18,865 bases of DNA from an uncultured Bacillota bacterium (lineage in GTDB: Bacteria; Bacillota; JAAYKD01): positions 1 to 18,865 of the forward strand of contig CALCNS010000355.1 of assembly GCA_937897315.1 (NCBI GenBank), read 5' to 3'. The notes beneath the pieces are model-generated. The model was not told where the DNA came from. It did no database searches and was given only the letters and a program-made list of their open reading frames with translations. Below, piece after piece: positions 14,770 through 18,865 of the stretch. Position numbers and translations under genes: made by a program. Each line of letters opens with the position of its first letter. Position 1 is the stretch's first letter.

Positions 14770-15487
14770 GTAGGATAGCTTTAAAACACAAGCCACGGGT
14801 ATGGCTACCTTGGCAGTAAAAACCCCCTCCGGGTAAGGAAGTGCCTTCGATGACCACTTCATCATGGAGCAAGGCTTCAGCAATATATTGAATATGCATG
14901 CCGGAAAACGCATGCCCCCCCAAGCGGTCTGCACAGAAGTCCATGCAAATATCGGCATAGATGGTATTGTTCAAATGATTGTTGTAATCCAAATCAGAAT
15001 AGTAAATGGTTCGAACGCCTAAGGGATAGAGAACCTCCGGTGTCTCCGGAGCCGTCACAATCCACTTGGAAGAGACTTTCACATCAGGGAAAATATCGAG
15101 TTTATAAAAGTTTTTTGGCCTCTGTAGCTGGTGGGTATGCGGGTTGACCAAGACACTGGTCTGTGTCATTTCACCCACCACACCATCTTTCCCCACCAAG
15201 CGAAACCCTCGGTAAAACTGAGCCCCGGTGTTCCCAATGGGGGCAGTTTCTACCGTATACTCTTCACCAAACTGGGGTATCTGCTTTAGTGAAACCTTAT
15301 TGTGAATAATCAGGAATGCCATATCTTCGTCCACTAACCTTGTGTGATTCCAGCCCAGCGAATTCATGTGGGCTTCGCTGGTCTCCATGAACAGCCACAG
15401 CAACGCCGATGGTTTTAATCGATTCTCCGGACCCACCTGACGACCTTCGATGCGATACTCCTTGGTAAACAAAAACTGTTCTAACAA
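14750..15487 (-). CDS. Acyl-ACP thioesterase (FatA/FatB-type, bacterial)
   Basis: This 245-residue protein of the Acyl-ACP_TE family (PF01643) releases free fatty acids from acyl carrier protein; bacterial members are usually 230-260 residues and form a double hotdog fold. The first hotdog has YRIEGRQVGPENRLKPSALLWLFMETSEAHMNSLGW. The second carries the catalytic block YYSDLDYNNHLNNTIYADICMDF (about 162-184), equivalent to the plant 'DLDxNxHVNN' with Asp167, Asn169 and His171. TTG at 15487 is the start: GGAGGT lies 7 bases before it, and it overlaps the ATPase gene by seven bases, so translation is coupled. A fatty-acid enzyme at the end of an ABC importer operon is an unusual partner. Chain-length specificity cannot be read. 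Confidence 0.88.
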   Translation of the reverse strand: MLEQFLFTKEYRIEGRQVGPENRLKPSALLWLFMETSEAHMNSLGWNHTRLVDEDMAFLIIHNKVSLKQIPQFGEEYTVETAPIGNTGAQFYRGFRLVGKDGVVGEMTQTSVLVNPHTHQLQRPKNFYKLDIFPDVKVSSKWIVTAPETPEVLYPLGVRTIYYSDLDYNNHLNNTIYADICMDFCADRLGGHAFSGMHIQYIAEALLHDEVVIEGTSLPGGGFYCQGSHTRGLCFKAILQKDDSH

Positions 15488-16080
15488 CCGGCCACCTCCA
15501 GGATTTTTAATGGGAAGCCCGATAAGTGCAAGACTCGATCTGCCACCGCCTTGGCTTCTTCTTCATCGTGACTGACCCACAGAACCAAGCGCCGTTCTCC
15601 CTCCGCTTTTAACACCGGCCACAATTGACGTCGATGTTCCATGCTAAGTCCTTTCAGCGGTTCGTCCAAAATCAGTACATCTCCATCATAACACAAAGCT
15701 CTGGCTAATGCCACTCTGCGCTTCATGCCCCCCGATAGCTCCCCGGGATAAGCCTGGCTTTCTTCTTCTAACCCAACCTGCTGCAACCGCTTATGAACCT
15801 CTGCTGCACCACCCTTGGGCTGTACCAACATGAGGTTCTGAAACACCGTCAACTGTGGAAGTAAGCGATCTTCCTGAAACAAAAAAGATGGCTTCTTTGC
15901 TGCATCGAGCACTCGGCCGCTTTGCGCTTTCTCCAACCCTGCAATCAGGCGAAGAAGTGTAGTTTTACCGCAACCGGAATGACCCATGAGGACAACCACT
16001 CCTTGGCTGGGTAAGTTCAAGGAGAAATCGCGCAAAACCGGTCTCTTATCGTAGGTAAAACTCAATGACTCTAATTTCAT
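15481..16080 (-). CDS. ABC transporter ATP-binding protein (nitrate/sulfonate/taurine/thiamine-precursor type)
   Basis: This 199-residue ATPase belongs to the SsuB/TauB/ThiZ-like group. It has Walker A GHSGCGKT (33-40), the Q-loop FQEDRLLPQLTV (68-79), signature LSGGMKR (115-121) followed by RRVALARAL, Walker B VLILDEP (135-141) and switch His171 in VSHDEEEA. It is about 50 residues shorter than typical SsuB or TauB, lacking the C-terminal tail rather than any catalytic element. ATG 16080 is chosen because it overlaps the permease stop (ATGA) with AAGGA 10 bases upstream; a longer reading from 16113 would sit inside the permease gene. Cytoplasmic, drives the adjacent permease. Confidence 0.92.
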   Translation of the reverse strand: MKLESLSFTYDKRPVLRDFSLNLPSQGVVVLMGHSGCGKTTLLRLIAGLEKAQSGRVLDAAKKPSFLFQEDRLLPQLTVFQNLMLVQPKGGAAEVHKRLQQVGLEEESQAYPGELSGGMKRRVALARALCYDGDVLILDEPLKGLSMEHRRQLWPVLKAEGERRLVLWVSHDEEEAKAVADRVLHLSGFPLKILEVAGC

Positions 16081-16859
16081 CCCGATCGCATCCTTCTTTC
16101 TTTTTTCAGCCACAGAGTCAAACCGCCCTCTGCCAATAAGCTAATCACAATCACTACCACGGTCCAAGCGAACAGTTCGGGGGTTTCTAAGTAGATTTTT
16201 GACTGATACAGCTTGGTTCCAATGCCCCACTGAGGGAGACCCAAAACCTCGGCAGCGACCCCGGATTTCCAGGCATAGCCAAACCCAAGCAACAGCGCAT
16301 TCACTAAAAAGGGTTTGAGTGCCGGAAAGTAAATGCTTTGCAAGATTGTCTTATTGGAAAAACGGTAGACATAAGCCATTTCCAGCAAAGACTCATCTAC
16401 CTGCAGAAATCCGGTTTCCACATTGCTCCACACCAAAGGTAAAACCATGAGGAAGCAAATAAATAAGGACAGCTGCTGGGATGATAACCAAACCAGTGCC
16501 AAAATCACAAAGGAAGCTACCGGAGTCGCCTTGATGATATTCATCGGCAATGCAATGAACGGTCGAGCGACCGGTACAAAGGCGGTTAGAGCTCCTAAAA
16601 GAGAGCCAACGATCACCGCCATGGCAAACCCGGAAAAGATGCGTAACAAACTAGCCAAGGTAATGCGCCAGAAATCGGCATGTGCAACAATGTTCCCCAA
16701 TGCGCGAAAGGTTTCTGCCGGACTCGGCAAAAGCAATGACATCTGTATTCTTTGAGCGATAAAATGCCAGCATAACAACCAAAACCCCACTGCCGCAACA
16801 AAAAGCAGAGCGGCAGGCAGGGGTCTAAGGGAACCGGGTTTCTTCAGCAAACCTCGCAT
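16077..16859 (-). CDS. ABC transporter permease (SsuC/TauC/ThiX-like, BPD_transp_1)
   Basis: This 260-residue inner-membrane permease has about six TM helices. The N-terminal FWLLCWHFIAQRIQMSLLLPSPAETFRAL is the entry signature of this subgroup ('...llPsP.ev...l'). The centre has MNIIKATPVASFVILALVWLSSQ, and the ATPase-docking EAA-like loop follows the MAYVYRFSNKTILQSIYFPALKP segment ('a...g.s..q.l..i.lPalkP'), with the classic Glu-Ala-Ala weakly kept. The C-terminal GYAWKSGVAAEVLGLPQWGIGTKLYQSKIYLETPELFAW is a strong match to aliphatic-sulfonate and pyrimidine-precursor type permeases. AAGGAAG lies upstream of ATG 16859. The gene is 21 bases after the binding-protein gene and overlaps the ATPase by ATGA. 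Confidence 0.92.
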   Translation of the reverse strand: MRGLLKKPGSLRPLPAALLFVAAVGFWLLCWHFIAQRIQMSLLLPSPAETFRALGNIVAHADFWRITLASLLRIFSGFAMAVIVGSLLGALTAFVPVARPFIALPMNIIKATPVASFVILALVWLSSQQLSLFICFLMVLPLVWSNVETGFLQVDESLLEMAYVYRFSNKTILQSIYFPALKPFLVNALLLGFGYAWKSGVAAEVLGLPQWGIGTKLYQSKIYLETPELFAWTVVVIVISLLAEGGLTLWLKKERRMRSG

Positions 16860-16880
16860 GCCGCATCTTCCTTTCGTTAC

Positions 16881-17864
16881 TTACTTCAAATAGAACTCTG
16901 CTGTGGGTAGTTTACCACCCACCGATTTGGCATCGGCTTCGTATAATACTTTTAAAAAAGATTCGGTCATGGTCTTCATCTCGTCCCCGTCAACATAAAC
17001 AATGTTACAGGCAGGTATAGCTTTCTTTGCCACCGCTTCGGCAATGATTTCGTATTTTCCACTTAACGCAGCCGCTTCTTCGACATGCTCATTTGTGTAA
17101 GCAACTGAAGTTTTATATTCAGCCAAGAAGTCTTTTACGACCTGGGGATTCTTTTCATAAAACTCTTTACGAACCGCAAACGCACCCATGACCAAATTGC
17201 TGCCCTCTTCACCCACTTTTTGCCATTCCTCCGTGAGATCCAGTGCCACACGAGCGTTCCCCTTATTGAGCACCGTGGTTACGAAGGGTTCGGGTAAGAG
17301 TGCATATTCCACTTTACCTTCTGCCATGAGTGCTGCCACTTCGGCGTGTTCGCTCTTATAGATGACTTCTACATTTTTACCGGGCTCTAAGCCATGGGCT
17401 TTCAATAAGTAATTGAGCGCAAACTCCGGCGTAGAACCCTGACCGGTCGCGTATATCGTTTTACCCGCTACATCTTGCATGCTCTGCAAACTGTCCCCGG
17501 TATCGAGCATGTACAAAACACCCAAGGTGTTTACAGCAGACATGAGGATTTTCCCTTCGGTCTTGTTAAACAACACCGCTGCCAAGTTCGCCGGTATGGC
17601 TGCCATATCTAGTTCACCGGAAATCAGCTTACCGCTGATTTCATCGGGGGCACCGGCCAAAGTAAACGTATAATTATTCTTCGTGGTTTGAGCTTTTGCA
17701 TCTTCCATGAGCTTTAGCATACCCAAAGCAGTAGGGCCTTTGAGCGCACCAATGCGAATATCGATTTTCTCTACCGGTGTGGGTTTGACCGGCTGATTGC
17801 ATGCCGTAAAAAGAAATAGGAAAACGAGTAAAAGAACACTGAGTTGCATGAATTTCTTGTTCAA
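16881..17864 (-). CDS. ABC transporter substrate-binding lipoprotein (NMT1/SsuA/ThiY-like)
   Basis: This 327-residue binding protein has a lipoprotein signal: Lys-rich start, hydrophobic core, FTAC with lipidated Cys22, then a Pro-rich linker. The mature domain starts IDIRIGALKGPTALGMLKLMEDA, followed by GAPDEISGKLISGELDMAAIPANLAAVLFN, a pattern of the NMT1/SsuA family. The middle AGKTIYATGQGSTPEFALNYLLKAHGLEPGKNVEVIY and ALLPEPFVTTVLN are typical of nitrate, sulfonate and thiamine-precursor binders. The substrate cannot be set. TTG 17864 is the start because AGGAGG precedes it by 10 bases, it overlaps the regulator stop (TTGA), and it adds the basic NKK to the signal peptide; ATG 17849 would lack these. 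Confidence 0.9.
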   Translation of the reverse strand: MNKKFMQLSVLLLVFLFLFTACNQPVKPTPVEKIDIRIGALKGPTALGMLKLMEDAKAQTTKNNYTFTLAGAPDEISGKLISGELDMAAIPANLAAVLFNKTEGKILMSAVNTLGVLYMLDTGDSLQSMQDVAGKTIYATGQGSTPEFALNYLLKAHGLEPGKNVEVIYKSEHAEVAALMAEGKVEYALLPEPFVTTVLNKGNARVALDLTEEWQKVGEEGSNLVMGAFAVRKEFYEKNPQVVKDFLAEYKTSVAYTNEHVEEAAALSGKYEIIAEAVAKKAIPACNIVYVDGDEMKTMTESFLKVLYEADAKSVGGKLPTAEFYLK

Positions 17865-18502
17865 TGATGAGTACCTCCTAAAATCACTTGTAAACTGGTA
17901 TCGGAATGTTCGATGAGTCGCCCTTCCGTGAGCAACTGATCCCAAGCGCGATAAAGGGTCGTGCGCCCCATGTTCATCTGCCTGCACATCTCTTGCTTGG
18001 ACATGGGCAAATGAAAGCGGTCGGTTTCGGCAGCAATGGCCAAGCGTGTGAGAAACGCATATAACGCCTCTGCTGGGCTCGGAGCTACAAATTGGCTGAT
18101 GCGCTGATTTAAGAAAACAATACGTTGGCTTAAAAAGCGTAAATACTGCAAGCATACCGAGTATTCTTCTTTAAAGATGGCTTCCAAATCATCGGTAGTC
18201 AGAAACAACACTTCCGAGGGTTTGATGGCTTGAATCCGGGTGACATAGTCGTCTCGCTCCAAAAACAACCCCGCCACCCCAAAGAGGGAACCACTGTGAA
18301 GAATGGTTAAAACCACTTCCGTTTCTGTCGTAACTTTAAGACGACCCTGCAAGACAATACCCATGGCTCGTTGAAAGTGCTGGGGGTCGTACACCGTTTC
18401 TCCCGCTGAAAAGTGCCGTACTTGGCCACGATGTTGTAGCAGTTCTGCCACTCTTTCGGGCGACAAATGCTGAAACAAGGGTGTTTTTTCCACTGCTTGC
18501 AT
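17861..18502 (-). CDS. CRP/FNR-family transcriptional regulator
   Basis: This 213-residue protein has the CRP/FNR plan: an N-terminal cyclic-nucleotide-like β-roll (about 8-115, with FSAGETVYDPQ, GIVLQGRLKV and LHSGSLFGVAGLF), a dimerisation helix (YSVCLQYLRFLSQRIVFLNQRISQF, about 114-138) and a C-terminal winged helix-turn-helix with MSKQEMCRQMNMGRTTLYRAWDQLLTEGRLIE (about 167-198). It lacks the N-terminal Cys cluster of FNR and the cAMP-pocket RSA motif of CRP, so the effector is unknown and may be a small molecule, redox state or haem ligand. ATG 18502 follows GAGGTG; a GTG at 18511 is a weaker choice. It is first in an overlapping five-gene operon, suggesting control of that operon. Confidence 0.93.
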   Translation of the reverse strand: MQAVEKTPLFQHLSPERVAELLQHRGQVRHFSAGETVYDPQHFQRAMGIVLQGRLKVTTETEVVLTILHSGSLFGVAGLFLERDDYVTRIQAIKPSEVLFLTTDDLEAIFKEEYSVCLQYLRFLSQRIVFLNQRISQFVAPSPAEALYAFLTRLAIAAETDRFHLPMSKQEMCRQMNMGRTTLYRAWDQLLTEGRLIEHSDTSLQVILGGTHH

Positions 18503-18556
18503 ACACTTCACCTCGTTACTGTTCCAAGAGAAACATTTGTTACTTTTTTCACTATT

Positions 18557-18585
18557 ATTTTATGCGAAATTCTTCACAAAGTCAA
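18557..18585 (-). promoter_or_regulatory. Sigma-A-type promoter for the CRP-ABC-thioesterase operon
   Basis: On the minus strand -35 TTGACT (18585-18580), a 17-base spacer and -10 TAAAAT (18562-18557) give a near-consensus promoter; transcription should begin near 18550, about 48 bases before the regulator start codon. The imperfect palindrome TTGAC-TTT-GTGAA spans the -35 box and could be an autoregulatory CRP/FNR-like site (weak). The rest of 18503-18690 is AT-rich with no gene seen. Confidence 0.75.
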
Positions 18586-18690
18586 GCAGACAAACCTGCC
18601 ACTTCTTGTAGAAAAACCATTGTGGTACAAAGCAAACAGCCGCCTGTGATAGGTCTCCTTCAATAGACAAGGTAACGAACCAAATCTACA

Positions 18691-18865
18691 TTAAGGAGTT
18701 CTTATCGAGTGCGGCTGTTCTATAAACTGAAGCAAGTCTTGTAAGAAGAGCGGGAAATCGGGGCCATCGCATAAATGATGGCGGCTGTTCGCATAGTGCT
18801 TCACCATTTCGGGAGGGTTCGGTAGGTACTCCATGGCTTTTTTGATGCTACGGAGTTGTACTGTT
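18691..18865 (-). CDS. C-terminal end of an unidentified protein, 5' partial
   Basis: One minus-strand frame is open from the window edge to TAA at 18693-18691, giving about 57 codons that read ...TVQLRSIKKAMEYLPNPPEMVKHYANSRHHLCDG and end QFIEQPHSIRTP. The composition is protein-like (Pro, His, Leu, aromatic) and the frame runs unbroken, but the length is too short to be certain and I recognise no family. It is separated from the CRP promoter by about 105 bases. No terminator was found after it. Confidence 0.5.
   Translation of the reverse strand, partial: TVQLRSIKKAMEYLPNPPEMVKHYANSRHHLCDGPDFPLFLQDLLQFIEQPHSIRTP

Noticed and set aside
17865..18155. Longer N-terminus for the NMT1-type binding protein reading back from 18155.
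   Set aside because: It lies in an alternative frame of the regulator gene; the signal peptide and AGGAGG point to TTG 17864.
18635..18790. GCGGCTGTTC occurs at 18711 and 18781, and its nine-base inverse AACAGCCGC at 18635, suggesting a repeat family or hairpin.
   Set aside because: The copies are only 9-10 bases, two lie within the partial coding frame in different reading phases, and no T run follows. Chance is the simpler explanation.

Overview
The window reads as a Bacillota (Firmicutes) chromosome segment, probably clostridial-type. The grounds are strong AGGAGG-type ribosome binding sites, several TTG starts, lipoprotein-type binding proteins, ykkC-family leader RNA, and a FatA-type acyl-ACP thioesterase. 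That placement is inference; no rRNA or marker gene is present. No mobile element, CRISPR array or tRNA was seen.

Layout. (1) Positions 1-4820, plus strand: a gap-poor gene run holding the C-terminal part of an M24-family (Xaa-Pro aminopeptidase-like) protein, a ROK sugar kinase, a trimeric-type purine nucleoside phosphorylase, an adenosine/MTA/SAH-deaminase-like amidohydrolase, and UDP-glucose 4-epimerase. The middle genes fit purine nucleoside salvage: deamination, phosphorolysis, then sugar use. (2) 4821-11258, plus strand: a leader with an extended -10 promoter candidate and an inverted repeat, then a complete Opp/Dpp-type oligopeptide ABC operon (binding lipoprotein, two permeases, two ATPases), then an AEC-family permease. 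The binding-protein gene carries an in-frame TAA about 40% of the way in, and the first permease gene has no convincing start codon. (3) 11259-14769, plus strand: a 520-bp regulatory region with a ~21-bp repeat array of TTGAC/GTCAA half sites, an excellent extended -10 promoter, a ykkC-family riboswitch that most resembles subtype 2 (ppGpp/PRPP/nucleotide group), its expression-platform terminator, and a second strong terminator. These precede an S9 prolyl-oligopeptidase-family peptidase and an unrecognised coiled-coil protein. (4) 18585 down to 14750, minus strand: a tightly overlapping operon of a CRP/FNR-family regulator, an NMT1/SsuA-type binding lipoprotein, its permease and ATPase, and an acyl-ACP thioesterase, ending at a bidirectional terminator shared with region 3. 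(5) 18691-18865, minus strand: the C-terminal end of an unidentified gene.

Taken together, the window is about acquiring and breaking down peptides (Opp transporter, M24 and S9 peptidases) and nucleosides. The most notable element is the S9 peptidase leader, where a possible alarmone- or nucleotide-sensing riboswitch, two terminators in series and a phased operator array stand before a peptidase gene.
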